In this document: in pieces, positions 35,137 through 47,281 of the stretch
How the letters are laid out: each line of letters starts with the position of its first letter
Numbering within the stretch: position 1 is the first letter of the stretch
Assembly (NCBI GenBank): GCA_021014945.1
Contig: MU266536.1
Span: forward strand, 1 to 50,347
Direction: 5' to 3'
Length of the DNA: 50,347 nt
Origin: Leucogyrophana mollusca
Lineage: Eukaryota > Basidiomycota > Agaricomycetes > Boletales
Notes under the pieces: generated by a model
Seen by the model: the letters and a program-made list of their open reading frames with translations, nothing else
What the model was told of the DNA's origin: nothing
Database searches by the model: none
Made by a program: the position numbers and the translations under genes

Positions 35137-36837
35137 TATAGTAAACAGGTAATTAAAGTCCAAAAACCAAGGAGTGCATAGAGTGACAAAATGAGCGAGT
35201 AAAATAACGACAAGACTGTGCTCGTCGATGCTCAAAGTGTCCTCATAGACGCGACGCGACACAATCTTGACATACCGTCATTTCCCGATTTGGTCGTAAG
35301 GGAGAACTTCGGTTTTGCAAGCATTTTGCTGATAGTGTGCTCTACAGTAAGCAAGGTAAAAATCTAAATACATGGATGGCTTTGTAGCTGGTGATAATAC
35401 AAGTGTCCCCCGACTCAGGGAAACGATTCATGAAGAATTGAGGTCAGTAGACACATTTTTCCAGCAAGGGGGTAAAAATCTTCCCGATCACACTACAGGC
35501 TCCGAGAGTGCCAAACCCAGGTGGGGTCAGTGTTCGGGTTCGCACGTCCGCACGCCTCTTGGATCGGGAGACCAGATCACACACACCAGAAGGTTGCGAG
35601 GGCATTCTGACCGAAGCCACTGCAGTCATTTTATCAGCGCCAAAATCTGTCTTACTGTGCTAGATTTTTCAAGCCAGCATAGATGTTTTTTCCCCTCGAG
35701 GATCTTGAACGCACAATTTTTGAGTTCATTGCCTGGGATCACCCAGAATGTGCTCCTACATTGACTTCAGTGACTTGGCGTGTCAAAGCTTGGTGAGGGT
35801 TAAGACCGGCGTTTCAATATAGTTTCTCACATTCGAGTTTCACAGGATTGAGCCCCTCATATATGTCACTATCGATTTTTGTTCTAGTCACCATCCGCGT
35901 GGGCTCTTCGACGCACTTTGCCTGAAATTAGACAATGCTCCTGGACCCGACAATCTAGTACGACCTTAACACTATTTACTTCCAGACTGAAGAACACGGT
36001 AGCGGGTGTTCACGACGGGGCTGACTCTCGTGTATGACGAAGGCCACACCCATTAAACAAATGCTCCCGATCCCCTAACGTGTCGCCACCCGTTCATGCA
36101 TATATTTCTCTTGGAACGCGGTCCAATCTTTTTGCTCAGTAGGGGCGCCTTGAGCTGGAATATTCTTGCCCGTTCAAGTGGGCTCCAGGCTCGGACTTAC
36201 ACTGGACTTTGCGGTTGACTCACCTCTCTGTGTGCTGTCAAGACGACGAAGCCATCTTTTCCGCTGTCAAGCCCTACGTCCTTATAATACCCGAATTTAC
36301 ACAGGACACGGTGGTCTTCGTCCTAATCTCGGGTGCGGGGGATTTCCTGCCGGACACCGTACTGATGGCCTAGCATTGACCGGACATTCGATGGCATGGA
36401 GAGTTTTATTAAGGCCGAGGAGAGTGGGCCCATGGCACTTCGTCCAGTCTATTGCTACGCGGTGGCGACGCAAGACTACTTCTCAAGAGGCGAACGTACG
36501 TCTCAGCATACCCGCCATGCACTGAATTTGTCTCATCTGCTTTTCCCTAGCCTGCCTTCTGAGGCACCATCTCGAGGATAACTTCTTCCACAGTGCATGC
36601 CGCCGCGGCGATACGTCATCCTCCATGTAAACGGAATGTGATACAGCAAGACATGCGGTTCCACCGTCCAGACCGTGTTCTCCTTTACGATCCAGGGTGC
36701 ATGTAGACAGGACGTGTTTAGCGGTTACGGGGAATGAACACCGTTTACCGACAATGATTACAGTGTCTGGGAGGCGACCCCTGCCCTCAACCCCCCGATT
36801 CCAGCACTTCTCTTCCATTGCACAATCGTAGTCACAC
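35137..36837. other. Gene-poor stretch beside the mobile-element-type gene
   Basis: 1.7 kb without a supportable gene. An ATG frame at 35372-35764 (130 codons) has no domain and is probably chance. No terminal repeats of the neighbouring element could be identified. Confidence 0.5.
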
Positions 36838-37588
36838 TCAGCTATCTTGGAGGATCCATTCCAGGTGGTTAAGCAGCCTCTTCTCTCCTCTCACCACTTT
36901 ACCGTTGTCCAGTGTGCCCCTCAGAACGAAACCGTTCTTCTCGAAAACCCGCAGGCTGCCGGCATTCCCGACAAACGTGTATCCTGTCATACGCTTTACC
37001 CCCATCCTCGGTATAGCCCACGAGAACAAGATCACGCCCATGGCCGCGGACATGATTCCACGCCCATGATGGCTCGCTGCAAGGTAGACTAGAGAGAGAA
37101 GGCTAGTCCAGCCAACGAAGTTGCGCAGCGGTTACACACTCACACCCGAAAGACCACCATATGGTTGGATCGCCAACAACTTTATTGTCATTCTCCTGGA
37201 TCATTCTCAGCCTTTCATCCCCATCCAACACCTCCTCGAAGGATGCTCTCCGAATCATAATATCCCCGATATATGTCTGTGTTCCGTCATCCTGCACTTC
37301 TCTTATACTTCTGACCGGGCAGCCGTCCATCATCGTCAATGCGGCATCGGCAATGGACGTCGTTCTCACTGCATCTCTCAAATCGCTTAGCAAGGCGTCA
37401 GCCCTCTCTTTGGCCTTCTCGATTCGCTGTTTCGCATGCTCTGGAAGGAAGGGGATAGACGGTGTTTCCATCCAATGGTACACTCTTGGATCGTTCAAAA
37501 TAGACACCATGGCGTTCTGATCAATTAGGCGGGGAGGAGTAATGACGATGTTTTGGTTCGGTGTTGGAAGACGAAGGAATGGCTCCAT
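36838..37588 (-). CDS. GNAT-family N-acetyltransferase
   Basis: Exons are 37588-37144 and 37088-36838 (696 nt, 231 aa), with a 55-bp intron using the strong donor GTGAGT. The frame extends upstream to 37669, but MEPFLRLPTPN at 37588 is the likely start. The fold is of the RimJ/RimL acetyl-CoA type: ITPPRLIDQNAMVSILNDP at the N-terminus, VVGDPTIWWSFGFYLAASHH, the acetyl-CoA-binding GRGIMSAAMGVILFSWA, and AGSLRVFEKNGFVLRG near the end. The substrate is unknown. Fungal relatives of this type include small-molecule and protein N-terminal acetyltransferases. It lies 297 bp downstream of the dolichyldiphosphatase gene on the same strand. Confidence 0.85.
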
Positions 37589-37885
37589 CTCGAGTGGATC
37601 AAGTGGAGGACACAGTATAACAAGCAGTTCTACATGGGATACTGTAAAGACCTCGTGTTTGAAGCGCACAAAATTATCCTGATTGTATATAGCCGAGTGA
37701 ATGACATTACGGTCCGGAAGTCATTTTCCACGAACTTAGAGTGCCTGTCAGCGCCAGCGGAAATAACAACACGAGTAGTATGGGGCGCCAAAATACATGT
37801 AGCAATAGCGCGCCACTGAGGGAAGTGTACACGTGCAATATGGTGTAAATAGGCATCGATATCACCACCCAACGCCAGTTGGGCA

Positions 37886-38833
37886 TCAATCCGAGCGCTT
37901 TCCAAGTAGTCGCGCCCTTTCGTCGACGAATTCTGTCTGCCAACGCTTCCATTCTGCCTCTCTACCGCCGTCCGGCCATACAGCCCACCCGTCCCGGATT
38001 TCTAGCCAAGTGGATATGGGATTGGTGAGAACAGCAGCCCTCGCCTTGCCGAACGTCGAGTGTGGTCGCTGGATAGGAAGGAGCTCCGTAACAATGTACT
38101 GTAGGAGCCCAAGGCCTACACCAATTCCGAAGCCCCAATAAACCTGGTGTGGGGTGTGGTATAGCAAATGAAGTCTGGACCGTGGAGTCAGTAACTCGCC
38201 TATGTGTGCAGAAGGTACATTACCTTGAATAAGCAACAATGACCGCCCATGCAATGAGCGCCGTGTAAACAAATAGCCTCCAGAGTTGATCCACCAGGGG
38301 CGATCCTGTGGATGCAAATCGGTGGCGGTAGTAGAGATGACAGATTAAGAAAGTTGCAAAGAAGCCCATGTATTGGCTATGCGAGGAAGGAAACCCGTAG
38401 CCATTCAAGTGCAGATTGCTATCTAGACAACAAGGCCGTTTGATTCTTATCAGTTATTCTCCTTGAAGCTGGTCAGGCACTGGAAGCTGTTGACTTGCCT
38501 GCGGGGCGCTCTTGTTTGATGGCATGCTTGAGTACGAGGTTAAGGCCTTCGGATAGAAGCTGTCCTGCCCACATGTTGATGATGGTGAGTTCACGCGTCT
38601 GGACGGCTAGGACGGCGTACGCAGGCTTGGACACCAGTCAAATTATGAAACAAGGAGGGGGCCTGTTGAGCTTACCATGAGCAGTATAGGGCTTAGGGTT
38701 AGTAGGGCAAGTACGAAAGAGGTATCAGAAGATGCATCGTCTGGACTGCGTGTTAGCTGAGAATTAGTCTACGATAGAAAGTGCACTTACAAATGACATG
38801 GGTCAAATCCAAAGACGCGCGAGCTTCAGCCAT
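37886..38833 (-). CDS. CAX4: Dolichyldiphosphatase
   Basis: This ER membrane enzyme removes a phosphate from dolichyl diphosphate, recycling the lipid carrier of N-glycosylation. Closed model: 38833-38791, 38740-38676, 38625-38499, 38422-38224 and 38174-37886 (723 nt, 240 aa). It shows the three PAP2-type phosphatase motifs: KHAIKQERP (K-x6-RP), GFPSSHSQYMGFF, and SRLHLLYHTPHQVYWG. Family context includes LDLTHVIYDASSDTSF and LALLTLSPILLM at the N-terminus and several hydrophobic segments. The intron 38423-38498 has a GC donor (AG|GCAAGT) and an upstream-type acceptor (GTCTAG). It is divergent from BCS1 across 600 bp. Confidence 0.93.
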
Positions 38834-39434
38834 CGCACAGAACTAGCACGACTCCACGAGACACTACCGACACCACAATACGGGACAATATTTTAAAGAT
38901 TCGTTGGCTATCCGTAAGCTAAGAACTGATGCTATTCAAGCGCTTGGGAGAACCGCGCCCAGCGTCAGTATTCTGGCGAATAGGTTCCAGTTGAGTTTCG
39001 GCTATTTTTCAGCGCCCAGTCCGAGCGCCCGTTACTACTTGGCACTGCCACCGACCTTGATCGGACGCTCAATAAATATGGTTGACGTTTCTTCGGAACA
39101 TCGACTCAGGTACTTGAGGGCGGCGAGGACTGCTTCCCATCCCCAATCAAGGCCGACCGATTGATACGCTTTATACGGGACATCTGCCCTGGAAGCTTCG
39201 CCATGCTATGCACGCGTGTACGATTGGCGGGCGCTTCGGGGTGCCTCTCATCGCATGCTTACTTTCAAATCCTGTGTGGCTCCATCGGAGTCACTGTTTA
39301 GAGTCACTCTCAAGTGTAGGTATGACTCCGAAGTGCCTCGAGGGTGCCTTCTTTCTCCATAAGACTGGAGCTGCGCCCAAGTCGGGTCCGGGAAACATAA
39401 CCGGAAACAAATAAAAGCTGACCCATTGACCACC
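38834..39434. other. Divergent promoter region of CAX4 and BCS1
   Basis: 600 bp between two divergently transcribed genes. No additional gene is visible. Confidence 0.55.
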
Positions 39435-41524
39435 AGTAAACTGCACCCTACGCCCCCCAGCCTCTACCGCTTACTTCTTTCAAAGTGGCGTCCATTCAAG
39501 ACGTCGTGCAGCAGCTGCTGCAAGCGGCAAGCGTGAATGGCACCTCGTCAGCAGGCGTCGCCAATGCTCCATCATCAGCCACTGCTGGAGGTTTGACCTC
39601 ACTCTTTGCAGTGCTTTTTTCCATGTCTGCTTTGCGCGACTGGGCGAAGCTTCTGGTCCTAGGAAGTTTCTTTGAGACGTGTCGACGGCTCCTTTCTTCT
39701 CTGTGGAGTTGGGCCATCGACTCCTTTTTCGTCACGGCCCACTTCGAAGAAGATGACACCAGCTATCGTAAGCCTCCTTCGCGATGAATCAGTTCACTGC
39801 TAACTTTGTCGCTCAGAGTGGATGATTATTTGGCTCGCTAAGCACCAGTCCTGGAGTGAGATTGGCGGTGTTTGATCTGATTCGCTTCGCTGATATACTA
39901 TCTCTCTAGGGGCAGCTCGCAATGTCCAGATCAGCACCGCGTCCTTTGGGTTAAGCTCTCCGGCGGTTCTTCTACCCGGAGAAGACTCCGAATCTACGGT
40001 GAATTCGCGGAAGCTGTCTTATCTACCTGCGCTTTCTCAGTCTTACACAATGTGGTATAAACGCCACTGGATGCGGGTCACCCGCGTGACGGAAAACGCG
40101 GGTTGGCAAGGCCAAAGATTTGAAACTCTTGAGTTGAAGTAATGTTCAACATATCTCTGGCTGCTCTTCTACTGACACCAAACTTCTTCAAGAATCTTCT
40201 CTCGCAATAACGGAGTCCTTAACGACATCCTTCTAGAAGCAAAGAAAGAGTATACCGATGCCCAGAGCAATAGTATCACTGTTTTTGTCTCTGATTCGTG
40301 AGTATTGGATATCTCCGAGGGAAATTCATTATTTAAAAAAGTGGGGACTTAGCCGTGACTCCTGGAGAGAACTCGCCACACGGCCTAAGCGTCCCCTTCA
40401 ATCCATCATCCTGGATCCTGGGATTGAAGAGCTGGTGGTGGACGACGCCAAGGACTTTTTAGAGAGTAAAAAATGGTACTCTGATCGCGGTATGAGCCAT
40501 TCTCCCCACCCGGGGTTCTGATCCTGAACTTTTCTACTAGGCATCCCCTTCCGTCGCGGTTATCTCCTGGTGGGTAAATAGATATTCTAAACTGGATGTG
40601 CACTAATGAACCATTCAGTATGGCGCACCAGGTTCGGGAAAAACCAGCCTCATACACGCGATGGCGGCAGAGCTAGGCTTGGATGTCTATATTATATCGC
40701 TCTCACGGAGTGGTCTTGATGACACTGGCCTATCACAGCTCATCTCTGACCTCCCTGAGAGATGCATCGCGCTCATGGAAGATATCGACGCGGCCTTCCA
40801 TCACGGCCTCAGCCGAGAAAAGCCCTCATCTCCTTCTGCAGAGCCTCCCGCTTCTGAGAGCCAGCAGTCGGATCCCAGCGCCCCACCAGCCCCGAGTCCT
40901 AGTCGCGTGTCTCTTAGTGGTCTCCTAAATGCACTGGATGGCATTGGAGCCCAAGAGGGTCGTATCCTCTTTGCCACGACGAACAAATACTCCTCCCTGG
41001 ATCCTGCACTCTGTCGCCCAGGGCGCATGGACTTGCATATCGAGTTCAAACTGGCGAGCAGGTATCAGGCGGAGGAGCTGTTCAGACGGTTTTACCTTCC
41101 ATCGCCTTCCGAGGGGGCCACTGAGGCTAGGAACTCCGCCCAGGACCATGAGAATGAGAATGGTAGTGTCGACTCGGGTTATGAGGGTTCGGCTGCGGGC
41201 AATCCACCCGACCTGATTGACCTTGGCTCTTCAAAAAGCGGCTCCGCTTTCCCTTCGAACTCATCCACTCCCTCTAACGAAAACGAGAAAGCCCGCGAAA
41301 TGCTTCCATCTTTCGTCGGTATTTCTCACCGTCAGCGTGCACCTCAGCTTTCCGGCAAGCAAGTAGCAACTCTGGCTTCAGCTTTCGCTGGTGCCATACC
41401 CGAACGACAGCTGTCGATGGCGACGCTCCAGGGATATCTGATGACTCACAAGAGTAGGCCGTTTGAGGCGGTCAGAGATGTTGCTGTTTGGGTTGCAAAA
41501 GAGCTAGAAGAGAAGGGAGAGTAG
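39435..41524 (+). CDS. BCS1: BCS1-type mitochondrial AAA ATPase
   Basis: BCS1 is an inner-membrane chaperone that moves the folded Rieske protein into complex III; several fungal relatives have other roles. Model: 39435, 39486-39767, 39817-39855, 39910-40138, 40193-40297, 40353-40489, 40541-40569 and 40619-41524 (1728 nt, 575 aa). No ATG opens the first long exon. Splicing 39436-39485 joins A to TGGCGTCC and gives the context CACCATGGCG, so the start codon is split by an intron. Then come an N-terminal membrane segment (SMSALRDWAKLLVLGSFF), the BCS1-specific region (RPKRPLQSIILDPG, FRRGYLLYGAPGSGKTS with Walker A), Walker B IALMEDIDAAF, sensor ATTNKYSSLDPALCRPGRMD, and long Ser/Pro insertions after Walker B and within the C-terminal part. 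Confidence 0.88.
39436..39485 (+). other. Intron splitting the BCS1 start codon
   Basis: This 50-bp segment starts GTAAAC and ends TTTCAAAG, with a pyrimidine tract before the acceptor. It separates the A from the TG of the initiator ATG. Confidence 0.65.
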
Positions 41525-43218
41525 CATCCCGGCGATCAGTGACTAGTTTAGCTAATATCCTAGATACTTTTTATCTAATTCTCTTCATTGACGAATTCTG
41601 TGAGCTAGCGCAGTCACCTTGCTTCCTCCTCGAGGGACCCTCGGTCTCCCCACAGGGACCAGCCTTTGCTTCCGTTGGGGCTGCCTCGACACCCAATGCG
41701 CGGAGTTTAATTTTCGAGTAGATGACCCAGTGGCAAAGTCAATTCGAGTGGTCGTCCAGAAGTCGTTAATTCAAGTTGGTCAAAGCACCCTTCTCGGTCT
41801 CCGCTTTCTTGGCTCATGGAGAAGGACGCAGAATTAAGTGCAAATTGTGTCAATCTTTTCAACTAAAGGATGTTCCAGCGTAGCTCGCGAAGTTAACCCG
41901 GTGAGATAGATTGGTGCTTTCCAGGTATTCCCAAATTGATCAAGGCAGCACAGCGCAACGGCACTTCGGGAGCTGAGGTCCCGTCCTTAGTGGTCATAAT
42001 GACCGAATGCGAAGATGCCGCTTGTGAAGGTGCCAGTTTCTAGGCATATTATCCACCCCCGCCTGACCTTACCCTCCGCGGCGAAGACGTTAGCGGACAG
42101 CAAATCCCTATCCCGCAACAGAGCGCGTTTTCACTTCAGGAAGGTCGGTTTTCATTGCGAGTATTGTCATCCACACTAAGGGGTGGATTGGTAGGGCCCA
42201 GTGTCTGATTGCTGTGTCCCCGGCTCCGGGCGTTCGCAACGCTGATCCAGCCTGGGCGCCAGCGGTCCTAACGGACCCGTAACGTACAAAAGCCACAGAT
42301 CGAATGGTGTAATCGTGGACTTGCCTTAGGCACCGTGTTTCTTCCGAGTTTCCAGCACCACCTCAAAGGTAGGAAACCGCGTTGGGTGAAGGTCATCCCC
42401 TACATCGGTATCGGCCAGACAAAGATTATCATTTATTTGGACTGACAAGGGTGATACTATTTGGGCGCATAGGAGCGCATAACGCACAGCTACAGCCTTC
42501 ACGCCAATGAATTGGAGACCATTAATCCGGCGGCGCGTACCACATCTTTGTGCTCATTGCAGCCTAATCTGATCTTGTTATCACAGAAATCGGAGGGCAT
42601 CGTGAATCGATCAGGGGTGCACCCGAAGGACAAGCGGATTCCCATGATGTACGGGGATAACGCCTTGTTGTGTCAGTCCCTTGTTTGAAATGCGTAGGAT
42701 TCAACTCGGCGACCAATTACTAGCAAGGTGTACAAGAAGCAGGGTCTTTCCCAAGGAAGCTCTCCTGGTCCAATCCAGGCTAAAGGACTCCGGAAGAACT
42801 CTTCTGGAAAGCGGTAACATAGCGATGCAAGGCGCCCTGCTAAAGAGCAAAAACACAAGATATGAGAGCCAACCAGTATTGCCCGTATCCCTCGCCAATT
42901 GACCGTAGCGCAACGCATTGCCCGTATCATCCTGCCGGTCTCATGCACTGATAGTAGCTCCGATGTTGTGATGAGGTAGTGGTTTGTTCTTGCATCACCC
43001 CAAACATTGGAGCAGACCCAAGGCCACAGAAGCGACTCAGAGAACGTTGTGTACGTACTCTTAGGCCTGAAGGTTCCTCGGCGACTCGTGTCGCCAAGCA
43101 AGTCACGTAAGTCATTTGTCGTTGCGCTCACTAGTGCTTAGTTCTCTTTCGCGTTCAGGTTGGCGGTCACCTTTGAATCGCGTATAGTTCCTTCCCCAAG
43201 ACTAGAGGTACTCAGGTA
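41525..43218. other. Gene-poor stretch after BCS1
   Basis: 1.7 kb with no gene I can support. A minus-strand frame at 42673-43131 lacks an ATG near its start and shows no family. Relic DNA is possible. Confidence 0.5.
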
Positions 43219-44954
43219 ATGGAAAACCTTGACTCCGACGTCAGTGCAGACATTGTGAGGTTGCTCGGACAAGAGCTCAAGCTTGTCCGTGCACAGCTTC
43301 GTGAGGCCCAACTGGTGAGATGTTCGAGTTGCAGTGAGCTTTGGGACTCCACTCACCAGTCCGACTTCCGAGGCAGCGAAACAACACGCCCGCTACTGAA
43401 GCTTCGTCATACGAAGACACGTGTCGAGAACGTCTGAGGATGCTGATAGATGATGTCGCAGTTTTGAAAAGAGAAAACGAGGACCTTCGGGCTACCGTAT
43501 TCCAACTTGAGAGTGAACGCAGCGGATTTGTGAAGCCCGAGGACATGGACGGATCTGTTGCTTTGCGGTACGAGGCAGTAAGTCGTCCACTTGGTTTCGT
43601 CACCGCCATCCCTTACCTAGTCGTTGATCAGTCACTGGAGCAATCTCGGAAGGAGCTTTCTAAAGCCCTTGCTGAGAAGGCGGATGCTGTCTGTCGCTCT
43701 CGGTTATAGCTTGCGTTCGCGGCACTGATTATTTCGTTCTGATGTAACTACAGGAAACGTCGTTGTCAGAACTACAAGAGAATCTGCAAGCTGTACAGGA
43801 GGAATATCAGCAGATGAAAGCAAGCAAAAGAGAATGTCAGCAGGTCAGCCTTGCAAGCGTGCAAAGCCGGGCAGTTACAAGAGAAATCTTCACCCGTAAT
43901 AGGTCGCTGATGAACATTGCAAGCGGGTAATGGACCTTGCAGATGAATTGGAAACACTCAAGAGGGAGCAGGTTCGTAGTATTTTCCTTGAGTGCCAACG
44001 TACAGAACCTCAATCATAATGACATAGGCGTCTCTAGCTTGCACTGACACTGACCCCGAGTCATTCTTTTCAAGCACCACGTACGTTGCAGTCGAAGGAC
44101 AGCCAGATCTTGACACAAGTGACCCTTACATCAAATCCCCGTTCTTCAAACTTCCTGAAGTGAGTAAATACGCGCCTGGACCTTGTTTTCGCGCTTAGAG
44201 GAACCACTCTGACAATAGCACGCAATATCTCTATGGTATGGTACACCTTGCGCTCGCAGACATTGCTTGCTTACTTGTCGGATGACCAGCGCGGAGGGAG
44301 TCTTGCACTACAACAGCAAACAGTTAATGTGGTCACCTTCTGGTGTTGCCCTGGGGCTTGTCGTCACACATCCGTTTCAATTCAACCCTAAAGTGGGCAG
44401 CGGGCAATGGACAAAGTGGAGAGCAGAAATCATGGATATTGGTGTAAAGAAGGAAGTGTTTTGCCTTAACACTCGCGGCTGGTTCTATATGGGCACGTAT
44501 GAGCGCGCGAGCTCCTGTCTCACCATGCCTGTAGATAAGTTAAAGGACCTTGATCCCAAGGCGCGTGCTTCCCTTCTGGAGTGAAATACGTCTAACGGCG
44601 TAAGGTATGACATGTTTGCAGGTGCTAGGCTATATCTTCAAACGAACGGTGCTCAACCAAGACTTCATCCCACCGTCGCAGACTCGCATGGTGGAGAATA
44701 TGTACACCCAAGGAGTCCTCAAAGTCGAGCTTTTCGGGATCAGATGTGTCGGTTTTAACCAGGCGCTCAACGCAGAACTAATACGCGCCGGCAACGAAAA
44801 ACGATCCAAACCTCCCCGTACCCTTCAAGGAATACCCATCCTCACTCCCGAAGACTCTTGGGGCAGAAAGGGGCCGGGAGGTAAAAAGCGAAAACGTTCA
44901 GATGGCGCTGGTCGCGCCCCGAAAGGGAAAAATAAGAAGGTCAAAGCTGAGTAG
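43219..44954 (+). CDS. Coiled-coil protein of unknown function with basic C-terminus
   Basis: Exons that chain in frame: 43219-43314, 43377-43577, 43632-43688, 43754-43843, 43903-43971, 44028-44159 and 44219 onward, with a last exon from about 44622 to the stop at 44954. Residues about 1-150 are a coiled coil (LGQELKLVRAQLREAQL, LIDDVAVLKRENEDLRATV). A conserved-looking globular part follows (YIKSPFFKLPEHAISL; GWFYMGTYERA; MVENMYTQGVLKVELFGIRCVGF), similar to uncharacterised Agaricomycete proteins of the DUF6697 kind by memory. The end is basic (KKRKRSDG, KGKNKKVKAE), a likely nuclear signal. The final intron is unresolved: the GTGAAA donor at 44582 shifts the frame, while a GC donor at about 44561 (GCGCGT) or a GT at about 44532 keeps it. 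Confidence 0.6.
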
Positions 44955-45084
44955 CTTGTGGTATCTGAGTGGAAGCAATCATTCACATGAAACTGGGTGC
45001 GACGCGAGTGACAAAAATACAACATAAGACACGACAAAGAGAAGTAAGACGTTCAAGGAACCTGAAGTCCAGCACCACATCTCC

Positions 45085-47124
45085 TCACACCCCTTTCCTC
45101 CTCCCCTCACTGTAGCTGAACTGCCGATCATGGTAAGTCGAGCCAGGCATGAAAAGTGCTACTCTGGGAGAGCTACCATCATCTGCGTCGGTGGTCATCT
45201 TCGCGTCCTGAACCTCAGCTGGTTTACCGTTTGCCTTCAATGATCTCTGCGGAGGTCTTCGCCGACAACGCAGGATGTCCTCGATTAAGAAATGTACAGT
45301 GTCGGCTTCGCCCTCGACCGGGTGGCGTCTGGTCTCGGGCCTGGGCTGTTGGATATTGGATACCCTGGAGTCATCACTGGGTTCCAAGCCCGTGCCAACA
45401 TCGTTCCGGTCGCGACACTGAAACCGGACTCTCTGACTTACAGGAGCCTTTTTCAAATTCGCAACTTCCAAGAAATCGACGAAGTCCAGTTTCGGTGTAC
45501 TACGAGTCGCGTGTTTAGTTTCAGGTAAACGAGCAGGAGATGTGTCGGATGGATGGGCGGGAGGAAGGGCGTGAAAATGCGTGGTATTTGGCTTTTCTGT
45601 GAAAGCTTCGGTTTCATTCGCGGTGTTTTCAGCGGCCATGAATTTATTGGGCTCTTCAATGAAAGGAGCAGCATCAGCGCGAGTAGCGGTAGGGCTACCA
45701 GCATCAGAGAGACAGTGTATAACATTGAAACCCTGGCCGAGGAGGTGGACACCATTCGGGGTGAGGGGGGGCTGCGGTGTGAAACGATGGAGAAAGCGCA
45801 CTTGGACTGGGGCAAGAGCTGGAAAACGAAAGTGGGCGCCGTTCGGACTGGGCGGGGGTAATTGTGCTGTGCTGTTGAAAAAAGGTGCCTGCGCAGGATT
45901 TGGTTTGCTGAACGTGTTCCCTGAGGCCGAATTCCCGGAGTGTGCGCCGTCGGGAGCGGGGGGTGGATGTGATGCATCAGGAGCGAGGGAGCGAAACACA
46001 GGCATATTACCAATGCATTGATCAACTTGTGGGGCGGGAGATACACCCGAGCGCGCTGGCGAACAGGTGACGGAAAAGACGGGGCCAACGGTACCCGAAG
46101 TACCCTTATCTTCGGCATTTGCAGCGTTCATAGGATTGGGTAACATCAAAGCACCACCGGGGTGACTAGCCGCCAGCCCTAAGTTTGAGATCTTGGCATG
46201 TTTCGTAGGCGAGAAGGAGGGACTAAATCGTAGCACGCGTCGCTTCTTTGGTCGACGAGGGATATTGTGATAAGCATCCGAGCTACCGGATTCGCCTTCA
46301 TAAGAGCTGCGCTTGCGTTTGAGAAGATAGTTTGGCGATGCACTCGTGGGCGGCGTTGAAGGCGGCGTTGGATTCGTGCCGGGCGGATCGAAAGATGCTA
46401 GAGTCGGATTGTGCACAGACAGAGAGGCAACAGGCGCGGATTTTGGGATGGAAGCCTCAATAATCTTGAAATGCGTGTCCTGAGAGAAGTGCTCTGTTCG
46501 TTGGCATCGAGACAAATATGAGATTTTGGTTATGTCGCATGGTCGTACACAAAGTTGCAGAGGAGCGAATAGATATATGCTGATGTTGAACGCAGAGGAC
46601 ATACCATCGAGCACGTACCCCGCAATTGGGACACGGAAATTTTGGGCGACGCAATGCGCGATCCATCCAGCATGGAACACCTTCGTAATCCGTCAGTCAA
46701 CCATGTTAAAATGTATACATCACCAAAGTTCCAGTTGAGGGCCATACGTGCGCCGGCATGAACACAAAAGTAGAGAATATATGATACAACCCGAAGACGC
46801 ACCACGACTGATCTGGAAAGGAGCGTGGTGACCCACTCTTCTTCAGGGAAAACAGCGAAGAAGAACTTCGCGGAGGCACGCTTATGGGGTTCAGCGACGG
46901 TACCTCCATGAGCCCCTAAAGTCGGCAAATTTGAATGGATTCGCAACCGTCGCGACCCTATGAGTAACGTGGCAATACTAGTAAGCACTCACCCCATTCA
47001 TTCACCAGTACTTTTGGGACACGGCGACTAAAACAAGCTGCATTTATCGCATCATACAGCCGCGGTAAATGCATCGCGTACATGCATATGTGCAACAGAA
47101 CTCACCTGTGCCACTGAAGAGCAT
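45085..47124 (-). CDS. BRCT-domain protein with disordered tail
   Basis: Closed model: 47124-47106, 47037-46993, 46915-46803, 46680-46605 and 46493-45085 (1662 nt, 553 aa). The N-terminal ~90 residues read as one BRCT domain: MLFSGTACFSRRVPKVLVNE, GAHGGTVAEPHKRASAKFFF, then FHAGWIAHCVAQNFRVPIAGYVLDE, with the hallmark GG turn and the Trp-x3-Cys helix. BRCT domains bind phosphopeptides or DNA in repair and chromatin factors. The remaining 450 residues are Pro/Ser/Ala-rich with an SV40-like nuclear signal (RRPKKRRVLRFSP), and no second domain was recognised. The last segment (FLIEDILRCRRRPPQRSL) may be a short conserved patch. An additional 5' exon cannot be excluded. Confidence 0.65.
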
Positions 47125-47281
47125 AAGATGCGAATATTAACCCTCGATATGCAATTCGAATCTAACGCCTATGTACAAGTGTGACAAAGCTCGTGAAGGC
47201 CCCAGCCTATTGTGGTCAGAGGCCAGACCCAAGTCCGCCCGGCAGATTGCGAGATGAGTGTTGCATTGGCAGCATTGCAGT

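Noticed and set aside
36166..36525. 119-codon plus-strand frame
   Set aside because: It lacks an ATG start, has Arg-rich shadow-like composition and no family.
36838..38833. Acetyltransferase and dolichyldiphosphatase as a functional pair
   Set aside because: Adjacent same-strand genes are common by chance in fungi, and no shared pathway is evident.
42673..43131. 152-codon minus-strand frame
   Set aside because: No ATG near its start, no domain and no splice-consistent neighbours.
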